A stretch of DNA of 45,919 nt from a virus, in the IMG/VR virus record IMGVR_UViG_3300010885_005461, positions 1 through 45,919 of that record; one strand, given 5' to 3'. Positions 28,092 to 35,623 of the stretch are shown here, piece by piece. Position 1 is the stretch's first letter. Each line of letters begins with the position of its first letter. A program made the position numbers and the translations under genes. The notes under the pieces were generated by a model, which did no database searches, was not told where the DNA came from, and saw only the letters and a program-made list of their open reading frames with translations.

Positions 28092-28960
28092 GTACGTTCT
28101 CCTCTGTACACATTCTCTATGAACCATTGATTGAAACGATTCATATCCCAATTTTTTTCACAACTTAGCGGTAAAGGATCACCATTAGCCATAATCTGCC
28201 AAGTATCTTTTTTCTGGTCTGTCTTTATGATAGCATCCATAAATGAATTATCAGACACAAAATCATGGCGAGAAATATAAGAACCCTCTTGGAAATCCAT
28301 AGTAACAGTTGGTGAACCCCAATAGATTGGTACTGTTCGTGCAATAAGTCCGTGCATGATCTTTTCAGTACAATAACCAGGATAAGAACTATTCTCAAAG
28401 CATAACGAGAAACGGCATTTGCGAAAGAAGTCAATCTTAGACTGAACATCTCTAGGAAGTATACCGCCAATATTATTGAATAACGGGCCGCCAGACATGA
28501 CAGGCTTATACTCATTCAACATATGAAACATCTTGTTACGATAGCTAGATGCACCATTACCAGCTACGAAGCCACAGAACCATTCTCGGTCTTCATATTT
28601 CACATATTCCATAGGTAGATTAAGCATATCAGGCACACCATTCTTATTCTGTACCCAATTATCTAACACATATAGTGGTATACGATAAAACTGATTGCCG
28701 TCTAAATGATCAAAAGAGATAGCATGATGAGCCTCGTAGTTCCATGGACGACGATTCTCTCCGGTGAAGAATATCTTGACTACTTTATTAGGATCAAAAC
28801 TCTTGTTATTCTGACCATATATTTCATCAGCGAAGATGAGGTAGTCGGGATTAGCATCATCTCGAAATATTTCAAATGCCAAAGAAAGAGTATCCATGAA
28901 GAATGTATCCATGGTATTATAATAGTCGGTGAATCCTAATTTTAGTTTCGGCTTAGTCAT
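28088..28960 (-). CDS. GT10 family alpha-1,3-fucosyltransferase-like
   Basis: 290 residues with the GT10 signature: FFTGENRRPWNYEAHHAISF at about 64-83, RIPLYVLDNW, CGFVAGN...SSYRNKMF, a SGGPLFNNIGG segment, and the donor-site motif FSLCFENSSYPGYCTEKI at 184-201 followed by ARTVPIYWGSP. GT10 enzymes transfer L-fucose from GDP-fucose; because the cassette builds GDP-4-keto-6-deoxymannose derivatives and has a ColD-like enzyme, the donor might be GDP-colitose, the 3-deoxy analogue of GDP-fucose. Overlaps the 29849 gene by 8 bp. Confidence 0.85.
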   Translation of the reverse strand: MTKPKLKLGFTDYYNTMDTFFMDTLSLAFEIFRDDANPDYLIFADEIYGQNNKSFDPNKVVKIFFTGENRRPWNYEAHHAISFDHLDGNQFYRIPLYVLDNWVQNKNGVPDMLNLPMEYVKYEDREWFCGFVAGNGASSYRNKMFHMLNEYKPVMSGGPLFNNIGGILPRDVQSKIDFFRKCRFSLCFENSSYPGYCTEKIMHGLIARTVPIYWGSPTVTMDFQEGSYISRHDFVSDNSFMDAIIKTDQKKDTWQIMANGDPLPLSCEKNWDMNRFNQWFIENVYRGERT

Positions 28961-29849
28961 TATATTTCGCTCTAATCTTTTCGGCTAGACCAACGACACG
29001 ATCATAGTGGTGAACAATTCGGAATGGAATACCATTGCTATTACTCACGATACCATCTTCATTGATAGTCGGCTGATTACAAAGATATTTGGTCTGATAC
29101 ATAAGCTGTGCAGTAGGATCATTATTTTGACCAATATCTCCAGAGCCTGATGCAATAGCGCCGAGTGTTGTACCAAGATTGATTGCCCAACCAAAATCAT
29201 TGCTAGTGAATAGAGTTTGATCCTTAAAGATACCCATATTCAATAAGAAGTTATAAACGGCCTGATCAACAATTGAAATAGGACGATTGGAACTTAACTG
29301 TAGCAGCAAGTGAACAAGATCACATACAATATTATGGCGGCCTGCAATAACACCAACATTATTGATTTCGTTGTCTTTCATCTGATTGTGAAAGAATGGA
29401 CCAAAAGCCTGTAGATAGTTGTTATTGCCCCACGGTTCATCTTTATACTTCAGGCCTTCACCAGCAGCAATAAGCTCAGGAGTTTCTTCGTTATCCATAC
29501 GCAAGAAGGTCTGAGGATTCATTTGAAACACAACGTCACGAACGTCAGTTGCAATCACATAGTCGTATTTCTCTTTTGCTTCATTAAGTACATTCCAGAT
29601 ATGGAAGAACCGTTCAACATGAGGCGGCATCTGGCTATTAGAAGTATAATTGCCTTCTTGATCTTTCTGACCATATGCAAGAATATTAACGCCCTTTTCG
29701 GCAATTTTATTAAGTTCTTCAATTGAGATATTTGTAGTGACGAGCATAATATCGCCATCGAATCCACTTCTCTGAATAGAATTGATCCAGTATTTGATAT
29801 CATCATACTTGTAGCCTGAGGCGCCGCCGATGATTAGGTCTTTAGCCAT
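28953..29849 (-). CDS. Putative GT-A glycosyltransferase
   Basis: 298 residues. YDYVIATDVRDVVFQMNPQT carries a DxRD-type acidic motif typical of GT-A enzymes, with FFHIWNVLNEAKEKY before it and SIVDQAVYNFLLNMG, where Asp-Gln precedes a helix as in several retaining transferases, after it. No signal peptide or membrane segment. Overlaps both neighbours by 8-16 bp. The donor is unknown. Confidence 0.7.
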   Translation of the reverse strand: MAKDLIIGGASGYKYDDIKYWINSIQRSGFDGDIMLVTTNISIEELNKIAEKGVNILAYGQKDQEGNYTSNSQMPPHVERFFHIWNVLNEAKEKYDYVIATDVRDVVFQMNPQTFLRMDNEETPELIAAGEGLKYKDEPWGNNNYLQAFGPFFHNQMKDNEINNVGVIAGRHNIVCDLVHLLLQLSSNRPISIVDQAVYNFLLNMGIFKDQTLFTSNDFGWAINLGTTLGAIASGSGDIGQNNDPTAQLMYQTKYLCNQPTINEDGIVSNSNGIPFRIVHHYDRVVGLAEKIRAKYND

Positions 29850-30592
29850 GGTAGTTCTCCATTATAATGTGCGAGTTGTTCTTGATTGCCCTTGATGAAG
29901 AAGTCAGCATTCACTGAACCTGGATTTCCATCTAAGCGATAGCATAGAGTATGTTTGTTGCTGCTATCCCACTTAGGATTACCAGGTAAAACGCTATACA
30001 AATAGCGACGATCACCGCCCCAACCAGAATGCCAAAGGTGACATGTTTGTTCTAGAAACTTTCTATTAAAAGCAAAGGAAGATGTATCAACAAGATACTG
30101 AGGATCATTGTGAGAGAAATAAATTGGCCACTTGCCGAGAGCTTCACAGCTATCATCACAAACATAAGATGTATCAGGATTATAAATTTGACGAAGTGAA
30201 TGTGCGAAGTCATTACCACGATCTAAGACTTCTACAAGAGAGGCTACGTGGTCTGGTTCATACCAATTATCTTCATCAAGAAAGAAGATGTAGTCTGCAT
30301 TGATTAAATGAGGAACACCAGCATAGATGCGATGACCGTAGAATCCATTACTACCTGTATTGTAAGGAAGAATCATAGTACGGGCAGACTTTAAATTGCC
30401 ACCAGGAAATCTTTGCCATGCAGAACGAAAAGCTTTATTAGTTGCATCTTCATAATCATATCCATCAACGACTACAAGATGCTCAAGATTGCCATATGTT
30501 TGTCTTTGAACGCTTTCAACAGCGTCAGCCAGTTTTGAGGAACCGATAGTTGGTGTGACTACGACCACAGATTTTTCAATGATGAGTTTCAT
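29834..30592 (-). CDS. GT2 glycosyltransferase
   Basis: 252 residues from ATG 30592; the upstream extension would run through a terminator. Core features: VVVVTPTIGSSKLADAVESV at the N-terminus, YGNLEHLVVVDGYDYED, then YIFFLDEDNWYEPDHVASL with the DxD motif, and a LDGNPGSVNADFFIKGNQEQ C-terminal part. This is a family 2 inverting glycosyltransferase of the kind found in cyanophage and rhizobial phage glycan loci. The gene lies directly behind a terminator, so the cassette starts here. Confidence 0.85.
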   Translation of the reverse strand: MKLIIEKSVVVVTPTIGSSKLADAVESVQRQTYGNLEHLVVVDGYDYEDATNKAFRSAWQRFPGGNLKSARTMILPYNTGSNGFYGHRIYAGVPHLINADYIFFLDEDNWYEPDHVASLVEVLDRGNDFAHSLRQIYNPDTSYVCDDSCEALGKWPIYFSHNDPQYLVDTSSFAFNRKFLEQTCHLWHSGWGGDRRYLYSVLPGNPKWDSSNKHTLCYRLDGNPGSVNADFFIKGNQEQLAHYNGELPWLKT

Positions 30593-30605
30593 AATATACC
30601 TATAA

Positions 30606-30637
30606 TAAAAAGAGGGTGCCAGTATATAGCACCCTCT
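30606..30637 (-). terminator. Rho-independent terminator above the glycan cassette
   Basis: 8-bp stem GAGGGTGC/GCACCCTC with a 9-nt loop, followed by TTTTTAT on the minus strand. It ends the Hsp20 transcript. Confidence 0.85.
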
Positions 30638-30659
30638 CCAGATTGTCATGTGTTAATTA

Positions 30660-30812
30660 TTATTGCCAGCTACTTCTATCACGATATGACTTGCGATCCC
30701 ATTCACGTTGAAGTGATTCTAGATGAACTATATCTGTAGCTTGGCATAGATACTCATACATACGTTCTTGTTCAGTCTTACGATTAAATAGCCTTTTTAG
30801 AAATTTGGACAT
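30660..30812 (-). CDS. Basic hypothetical protein, 50 residues
   Basis: From ATG 30812, overlapping the Hsp20 stop as TAATG, to TAA at 30660. The product is strongly basic and helical: MSKFLKRLFNRKTEQERMYE, then a middle with one Cys, and HLESLQREWDRKSYRDRSSW. It ends 23 bp before a terminator, so it is the last gene of the Hsp20 unit. No family is recognised. Confidence 0.65.
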   Translation of the reverse strand: MSKFLKRLFNRKTEQERMYEYLCQATDIVHLESLQREWDRKSYRDRSSWQ

Positions 30813-31351
30813 TACTTATCCAATCTATCTTGTAGGTATTCGCTGGTGCCTTTGTTCTGAGATTTTGTCAACACCTCTTCCTGTAGAAGCTGCGATGTCT
30901 TCATTTCATTCTCACCGATATTGATCTTCTTAGGCTTCTTATCTTCAGGGATAAAACATTCAAGCCAAATCTTTAGCATACCATTGATAAGGTCTGCATT
31001 CTTAATTTCAACTGAATCAGCTAAAGTGAACTGACGAGTGAAGGCTCGTTCCGCAATGCCTTTGAAAATGTAGTTTTCATCGGTATCATTTGTATTGACG
31101 TTACCCTTGACAGTAAGCTTACCATCTTGTAACTCAAGTTCAAGGTCCTGCTTACCAAAACCAGCTACAGCCATTTCAATGACGTAAGTGTTTTCGCCAG
31201 TCTTCTTGATATTGTAAGGGGGATAAGTTGGAATCTTAGGCATTGTTTCGGACATTTCTGCCAACTTTTTAAGGATAGGTTCAAATCCAACAGTTGTATT
31301 GAATTGCTTACCGAAAGAAAAAGGGTCGTAATTTGGGATAAACTTATTCAT
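30812..31351 (-). CDS. Hsp20-family small heat shock protein
   Basis: 179 residues with an alpha-crystallin domain: PPYNIKKTGENTYVIEMAVA, GFGKQDLELELQDGKLTVKG, FKGIAERAFTRQFTLADSVE, and LINGMLKIWLECFIP. This is the IbpA-like arrangement, with polar N- and C-terminal extensions. Small heat shock proteins hold unfolding proteins; phage copies are common in T4-like genomes and probably help virion assembly. ATG 31351 lies 30 bp from a terminator that separates it from the isolated tRNA. Confidence 0.92.
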   Translation of the reverse strand: MNKFIPNYDPFSFGKQFNTTVGFEPILKKLAEMSETMPKIPTYPPYNIKKTGENTYVIEMAVAGFGKQDLELELQDGKLTVKGNVNTNDTDENYIFKGIAERAFTRQFTLADSVEIKNADLINGMLKIWLECFIPEDKKPKKINIGENEMKTSQLLQEEVLTKSQNKGTSEYLQDRLDK

Positions 31352-31380
31352 ATTGCTAACTCCTATTAAGCAAGTTGTTT

Positions 31381-31408
31381 ATAAAACTCTTCCCATTAGG
31401 CGAAGAGT
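31381..31408 (-). terminator. Terminator after the isolated tRNA-Gly-like gene
   Basis: ACTCTTC/GAAGAGT stem with a 9-nt loop and TTTTAT downstream on the minus strand. It starts at the last base of the tRNA CCA. Confidence 0.75.
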
Positions 31409-31478
31409 GGAGCGGGAGTAAGATTTGACACTCACATCGTCTCGGGGGTACCGAGGCATTTTCATTAAACTATCCCGC
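31408..31478 (-). tRNA. Isolated tRNA-Gly-like gene (ACC), degenerate T-loop
   Basis: Acceptor GCGGGA/TCCCGC with U73 and encoded CCA as in glycine tRNAs. The anticodon region CTCG/CGAG with 7-nt loop GTACCCC reads ACC, though a 5-nt-loop alternative pairs better. The T-arm GTGAG/CTTAC has an unusual 8-nt loop (TGTCAAAT) instead of TTCRANN. It has its own promoter and terminator. It may be a decayed or repurposed tRNA. Confidence 0.55.
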
Positions 31479-31514
31479 AAATGTGAGTACGCATTACTCA
31501 TTCTCACACTGATA

Positions 31515-31543
31515 TATATAACACTTCTAGAATGAAATGTCAA
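31515..31543 (-). promoter_or_regulatory. Promoter TTGACA-17-TATATA
   Basis: -35 TTGACA (31538-31543) and -10 TATATA (31515-31520), 17 bp apart; start near 31508, 30 bp before the isolated tRNA-Gly-like gene, whose terminator follows directly. Confidence 0.8.
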
Positions 31544-31550
31544 GTATTTT

Positions 31551-31847
31551 TTATGGTCCGCAAAAAACATCTGGTGAACCAGCAGCGACAGAGGTGCAGC
31601 CTGATATAGCATCTCCTATTCTGCCGGCGCCCATACCATTGACAAAAACGGTTGGTGAACCTACTTCTATTGGAGCTGAATGGGGTAGACATACTGGAAT
31701 GAAAGGCGGTTTCAAATGTACAGTGTTCACATCGCCCTGCCTCGACCAAGGTATACCATTAACGAAAACATTTGGCGATCCTTCAGCCCTTGTCATTCCT
31801 GAACAATGAGCCACATCTGCATCACCTATTCTTGTTGCTGCTGGCAT
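31551..31847 (-). CDS. PAAR-repeat protein (spike tip)
   Basis: 98 residues with the PAAR pattern: MPAATRIGDADVAHCSGM, three repeats of the type GSPNVFVNGIPWSRQGD / GSPTVFVNGMGAGRIGD / GSPDVFCG, and a conserved Cys-Ser-His set. PAAR proteins cap the central spike of the T4-type baseplate and of type VI secretion, binding one metal to sharpen the tip. This would be a virion baseplate protein. Overlaps the gene at 31822 by 26 bp. Confidence 0.92.
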   Translation of the reverse strand: MPAATRIGDADVAHCSGMTRAEGSPNVFVNGIPWSRQGDVNTVHLKPPFIPVCLPHSAPIEVGSPTVFVNGMGAGRIGDAISGCTSVAAGSPDVFCGP

Positions 31848-32043
31848 TTTCCCTCTCTATTTTCATTAGAGCTTGTAATTTATCATTCCATTTTTCAATT
31901 TCTTCATGTTGTTCTTCAGTATGAGGATCTGGTGGTACCTCTACATTGAATTCGATAACATGTTCAAAATCATTTGGTATATCTGCATACTCAGTGTATG
32001 TTTCCAGTATACCATTTCTCTTGATAACAAACTTGTGTGGCAT
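31822..32043 (-). CDS. Hypothetical protein upstream of PAAR
   Basis: 73 residues, ATG 32043 overlapping the dUTPase stop as TAATG. MPHKFVIKRNGILETYTEYA, then an acidic central stretch (PPDPHTEEQHEEIEKWND) and a basic helical tail. Possibly a PAAR-associated adaptor because of the overlap, but no family is recognised. Confidence 0.7.
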   Translation of the reverse strand: MPHKFVIKRNGILETYTEYADIPNDFEHVIEFNVEVPPDPHTEEQHEEIEKWNDKLQALMKIERENASSNKNR

Positions 32044-32654
32044 TACGCTACCTTTTTTGGTCTTCCTGGACCACGCTTGATTGGGTGTTCTGTAGTAGAA
32101 ACCTGTACATTTGGATCAAGCTTTGTAATAGTAGTTGTCGTTAGTTGTGTTGAAACACCAGTTGAACCTAAACCACCAGTGCGATCTGTCTTCTGAGTTG
32201 GAGCATCAAAAATTTCCCAGAGTACATATTCTTCCTTCTTTACAAGTTCAGCCTGAGCGATACGATCACCATGTTCAATGGTAAAATCTACTTCTGAATT
32301 ATTGGTGAGAAGTATAAATGTTTCTTGAATGTAATCTGAATCAATAACAGCTTCAAGATTTGCTAAAATGATACCTTGCTTGTAAGATAATCCTGATCGA
32401 GGATGAATACGAACCGAATATCCTTCAGAAATATCAAAGATTAAACCAGTAGGAACAAGAATACGATCACCAGGCATAATGCGAATACGACCATCTGATA
32501 GTGATCTATTAAATGGCGCATTCACCTTATTATATCCACTATATAAATTCTTATCTGATGCTTGAAATGAGATATCGAAACAAGCAGCTTGTTTTGTCGC
32601 AAATTTTGGTAAAATGATTTCAGGATGTGTCTTATAAACGTTCAATCTATTCAT
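32043..32654 (-). CDS. dut: dUTPase with C-terminal AT-hook-like tail
   Basis: 203 residues from ATG 32654 (GGAG 6 nt upstream; ATG 32666 overlapping the regA stop is the alternative). The five trimeric dUTPase motifs are visible: ACFDIS, VRIHPRSGLS, EAVIDSDYIQE, HGDRIAQAEL and RTGGLGSTG at 158-166. It hydrolyses dUTP to keep uracil out of phage DNA. The family normally ends just after motif 5; here about 35 extra residues follow, ending RGPGRPK at 194-200, an AT-hook-type minor-groove element. That tail could bind the enzyme to DNA. Confidence 0.88.
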   Translation of the reverse strand: MNRLNVYKTHPEIILPKFATKQAACFDISFQASDKNLYSGYNKVNAPFNRSLSDGRIRIMPGDRILVPTGLIFDISEGYSVRIHPRSGLSYKQGIILANLEAVIDSDYIQETFILLTNNSEVDFTIEHGDRIAQAELVKKEEYVLWEIFDAPTQKTDRTGGLGSTGVSTQLTTTTITKLDPNVQVSTTEHPIKRGPGRPKKVA

Positions 32655-32665
32655 GATAAACTCCA

Positions 32666-33067
32666 TTATTCGGGACGTTTTTTCCCTATATTATATTTAG
32701 CTACAAGGTTCCAATCTGTCTTCTCTTTGTGAGAGATAATCTTTATCTGCGATAGAGGTGCTACTAGATCGGCACTCTTTTCTTCATTTATCAAATCTAC
32801 CAACTCCCATTCATGTAAAAGATTGGCGATGGTGTTTAGACGAGATTTATCATCTTCATTAAAATCTGATTGTTTCCCATCTAGTAAAAATAATTGTTTA
32901 AAATGCACTATATAATATTTACCCTGCTTATGCAGAATATGGCAAGACTGATATAATGTCTTATCTTTCTTTGAGGCTACTCCAATACGAGAGAGTGTTT
33001 CACGCACCTTTAAAAAATTATCAGGATTTGGGAGTGTTACCTCTATTAATTCTGCTAGGTTTATCAT
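32666..33067 (-). CDS. regA: RegA translational repressor
   Basis: 133 residues that align by eye with T4 RegA: IEVTLPNPDNFLKVRETLSR, IGVASKKDKTLYQSCHILHK and the conserved YYIVHFKQLFLLDG, then ANLLHEWELVDLI and a C-terminal WNLVAKYNIG. RegA binds early mRNAs at the start codon and blocks their translation, including its own and those of gp44 and gp45 in T4, all encoded nearby here. ATG 33067 overlaps the gp62 gene by 47 bp. Confidence 0.92.
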   Translation of the reverse strand: MINLAELIEVTLPNPDNFLKVRETLSRIGVASKKDKTLYQSCHILHKQGKYYIVHFKQLFLLDGKQSDFNEDDKSRLNTIANLLHEWELVDLINEEKSADLVAPLSQIKIISHKEKTDWNLVAKYNIGKKRPE

Positions 33068-33446
33068 TAAGACCGCCTTTGTTCAACTTCTTTTTAATCT
33101 CATTAAGTTGGTCACTTGTAAGCACGTTTAGAGCCTCTTTTGCCTTTTCATTGGAATAGCCGTAGCATTCTTTGATGACCTCAAGATTGGTGTCATCCTC
33201 TCTCTTTTGCCACTTCTGAAAAGGTCTTTTATATGACCTCACGGTATTTAGCAAATAATGGTATTGCAAAAGACCATCGGCCGAGGGCATCATATTCATC
33301 TGATTAGCCGCCATGACCATATCAAGATGAAAAGAAATGGAACGATTAACAACGAACGGAACATAGTCCCGCTCGTTCTCAGTAGTTACTACTATCTTCT
33401 TAGTGTGTTGGATTGAAGGTATGATATCTTTGAAAAGATCAGACAT
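33021..33446 (-). CDS. 62: Clamp loader small subunit, gp62 type
   Basis: 141 residues from ATG 33446, with its start overlapping the gp44 stop. It resembles cyanophage-type gp62: KKIVVTTENERDYVPFVVNR, SFHLDMVMAANQMN and YLLNTVRSYKRPFQKWQKRE, then a C-terminal helical part. With gp44 it forms the clamp loader that places the gp45 clamp on DNA. Order gp44-gp62-regA is conserved in T4-like phages. Confidence 0.85.
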   Translation of the reverse strand: MSDLFKDIIPSIQHTKKIVVTTENERDYVPFVVNRSISFHLDMVMAANQMNMMPSADGLLQYHYLLNTVRSYKRPFQKWQKREDDTNLEVIKECYGYSNEKAKEALNVLTSDQLNEIKKKLNKGGLNDKPSRINRGNTPKS

Positions 33447-34374
33447 ATTCACAATCTACCATCAACTCGGTCAGACAAGCAACCAGATTAATCTCTTGAT
33501 CAGCGACAAATGAAGCCTGATATTGATACTTTGAGATGATAACAACCGCCTGAGGAATGCTATCAGGTTTAAAGTACTCATACAAGCTATCATAAATCTT
33601 ACGATAGATACGAGCCGGCTCAATGTCAGAATTGGATACACACCACTTCCGCATATCACCAAAGCTCTTATCCTTTAAGTGCTTAACCAAATCTGCAATC
33701 TTTCTAACATCGGATAACTGAGCGACAATGCCAGCATCAAGAGAACCGCTCCCACTAAAACGCTGTAGCTCATTAAGAGTACGGCGATAGTCGGGGAAAT
33801 ACTTCTCAATAATCTTTGCAAGAACGGCTTTATCATATATCACACTTTCTTGAGTTAGAATATTTTCCATGCGTTTCATCAACTGCATGGCCATCTTTGC
33901 CTTCTCATCGTTCTTCAATGTAAAATCTACAACAGAACAACGAGAATGTAAAGCTTCAATTAGGCGAGACTTGAAGTTGCAGGTAAAGATGAAAGTGCAA
34001 TTCTCTGAGAACTCTTCGATTGCACCTCGCAGGCCCGCCTGAGCTTCAGGTGTAAGATAATCAGCCTCATCTAGAATGATAACCTTACGACCACCAGTCA
34101 ATGATACAGTAGATGCATAACCCTTGATCTTGGTTCGCAGCATATCAATACCACGTTCCTCAGAAGAGTTAATAAAGAGATGATTGATACCAATCTCTTC
34201 ACACATAGCTGCGGCCACTGTGGTTTTACCCACACCAGCCGAGCCAGTAAGCATGAGATTTGGAATGTTATTTGAATCCACATATTCTTGAAACGTCTTC
34301 TTCAAACGATCTGGAAGAATGCAGTCAGCAACAGTATGTGGACGGTATCGTTCCACCCATAGAAATTCAGACAT
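33439..34374 (-). CDS. 44: Clamp loader large subunit, gp44 type
   Basis: 311 residues from ATG 34374, chosen because it overlaps the upstream stop as TAATG and has AAGGT upstream. AAA+ clamp-loader features: LWVERYRP at the N-terminus, Walker A GSAGVGKT at 44-51, Walker B KVIILDEADYL, sensor and the SRC arginine finger (LHSRCSVVDF). It is the ATPase of the gp44/62 loader. Confidence 0.95.
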   Translation of the reverse strand: MSEFLWVERYRPHTVADCILPDRLKKTFQEYVDSNNIPNLMLTGSAGVGKTTVAAAMCEEIGINHLFINSSEERGIDMLRTKIKGYASTVSLTGGRKVIILDEADYLTPEAQAGLRGAIEEFSENCTFIFTCNFKSRLIEALHSRCSVVDFTLKNDEKAKMAMQLMKRMENILTQESVIYDKAVLAKIIEKYFPDYRRTLNELQRFSGSGSLDAGIVAQLSDVRKIADLVKHLKDKSFGDMRKWCVSNSDIEPARIYRKIYDSLYEYFKPDSIPQAVVIISKYQYQASFVADQEINLVACLTELMVDCEYV

Positions 34375-34577
34375 TACTTTACCTTTTTCCATTTAACACC
34401 GAAGCAAAGTTCCTGCATCTTTCGATGGAAACAATTGGGTTCACTACCTTTAAGAGGAGTGTAAACAATGCCTCTTTCAGAGCCAAACAAATGACATTGC
34501 CAATCAGAAGATTTCGGTGTTGTGAACACTTGATGTTGGCCAGCATTAACAAAGTATATGGCGTTATTAGCTTCCAT
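34374..34577 (-). CDS. Hypothetical protein, 67 residues
   Basis: ATG 34577 and the stop both overlap neighbours as TAATG. Product MEANNAIYFVNAGQHQVFTT, then SDWQCHLFGSERGIVYTPLK and a basic CFHRKMQELCFGVKWKKVK tail with three Cys. Lies between the DsbA-like and gp44 genes, so probably expressed with them. No family is recognised. Confidence 0.7.
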   Translation of the reverse strand: MEANNAIYFVNAGQHQVFTTPKSSDWQCHLFGSERGIVYTPLKGSEPNCFHRKMQELCFGVKWKKVK

Positions 34578-34861
34578 TACTTCATCACAGCGTCATAGAA
34601 TTCTTCGAACTGACGATTATCTTCCTGCTCTTCAGAATAATTAGCCTTGTAGTAGACTTTAGCCATACGGCGAATGATCTTCTTATCTACACCAGTTTTA
34701 TCATTAGCTTCATTAAGAGCTTCTTTCTGAAAATCTCTTTCTGCTGCGGCTCTGGTCATACTATCATTCAACTGACTAATAGTATTCTTCAAGTCTGTCT
34801 TCTGCTGCTCAGTTAGTGAATTGATACTAACAAAAGGCTTATTGTGTCCGATACCAGCCAT
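34577..34861 (-). CDS. DsbA-like dsDNA-binding / late transcription protein
   Basis: 94 residues. The C-terminal half, ALNEANDKTGVDKKIIRRMA then KVYYKANYSEEQEDNRQFEE and YDAVMK, resembles T4 DsbA by eye (GVD, ALYHK, EELYDTVF), a small double-stranded DNA-binding protein. The N-terminal MAGIGHN start is common in alphaproteobacterial phages. ATG 34861. Position next to gp45 is consistent with a late-transcription or replication role. Confidence 0.7.
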   Translation of the reverse strand: MAGIGHNKPFVSINSLTEQQKTDLKNTISQLNDSMTRAAAERDFQKEALNEANDKTGVDKKIIRRMAKVYYKANYSEEQEDNRQFEEFYDAVMK

Positions 34862-34862
34862 A

Positions 34863-35528
34863 TTACTTGCTCTCCATTGCGATGAAATACTTGATCTTAT
34901 CCTTGAGTGAACCAGTCTTCAGTACAAACTTAGCAAATGCACCAAGCTGGATTTCTACATCATAATCGCCGGTGATAAGCTTGATGTTATCGACCTTGAA
35001 AGAACCGACGAAATCATCACCTGCATAATCATTCAACTTGAACGATGCATGATTGGAAGTATCATTCGCCTTCTCATGTGTCTGAAGGCGAATCTCGCCG
35101 TTCTTACCAACAATCGAAAGATTGGTAAGGTTGTTCATCGCAGCCAACTTGAGTAGCTTTGAAAGAACGGCATTGGTAAGAGTGAAGCTAACATCAACCT
35201 GCTTTAGCTTCAGTTCCTTATCAGGAGGAGATACAATAAGATTGGGTGAGCAGGAATAATAGCTCAAAGTAATATCACCAGCATCCATCATTACGGCATT
35301 ATTGGTGAAAGACAGTTCTGGATTTTCCAATGTGGTGATATTTCCAAGAAACTGGTTAAGATCGTAAACGCCAAATTGCTCTGGCATTGTATCGTCAAAT
35401 TCGGCCTCAACGAGAATAGATTTCTCAGGAGACATGGTCTTCTGGACATTACCCTTTTGAAGGACAAGACCAGAATTGATTGCCGAAAAGTTCTTCAGTA
35501 CGTTTAGAGTGTTCTCACTAAACTTCAT
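34863..35528 (-). CDS. 45: Sliding clamp, gp45 type
   Basis: 221 residues that match T4 gp45 by eye: MKFSENTLNVLKNFSAINSG, FGVYDLNQFLGNITTLENPE, SCSPNLIVSPPDKELKLKQV, ANVVSFTLTNAVLSKLLKLA-like central part and a C-terminal IKYFIAMESK. A trimer of this protein tethers gp43 to DNA and activates late transcription in T4. ATG 35528 has GAGGT upstream, and a consensus promoter at 35560. Confidence 0.93.
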   Translation of the reverse strand: MKFSENTLNVLKNFSAINSGLVLQKGNVQKTMSPEKSILVEAEFDDTMPEQFGVYDLNQFLGNITTLENPELSFTNNAVMMDAGDITLSYYSCSPNLIVSPPDKELKLKQVDVSFTLTNAVLSKLLKLAAMNNLTNLSIVGKNGEIRLQTHEKANDTSNHASFKLNDYAGDDFVGSFKVDNIKLITGDYDVEIQLGAFAKFVLKTGSLKDKIKYFIAMESK

Positions 35529-35559
35529 TTATTTACCTCATAATATAGAATAGATTGTT

Positions 35560-35588
35560 ATTATAGCAGCGATCTTTAAGAATTGCAA
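35560..35588 (-). promoter_or_regulatory. Promoter TTGCAA-17-TATAAT before gp45
   Basis: -10 TATAAT (35560-35565) with -35 TTGCAA (35583-35588) 17 bp away. Predicted start near 35553, giving a 25-nt leader to the clamp ATG at 35528. Confidence 0.8.
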
Positions 35589-35623
35589 GATTTTCTTACA
35601 TTCTAATATTTTTTCATTTTATA

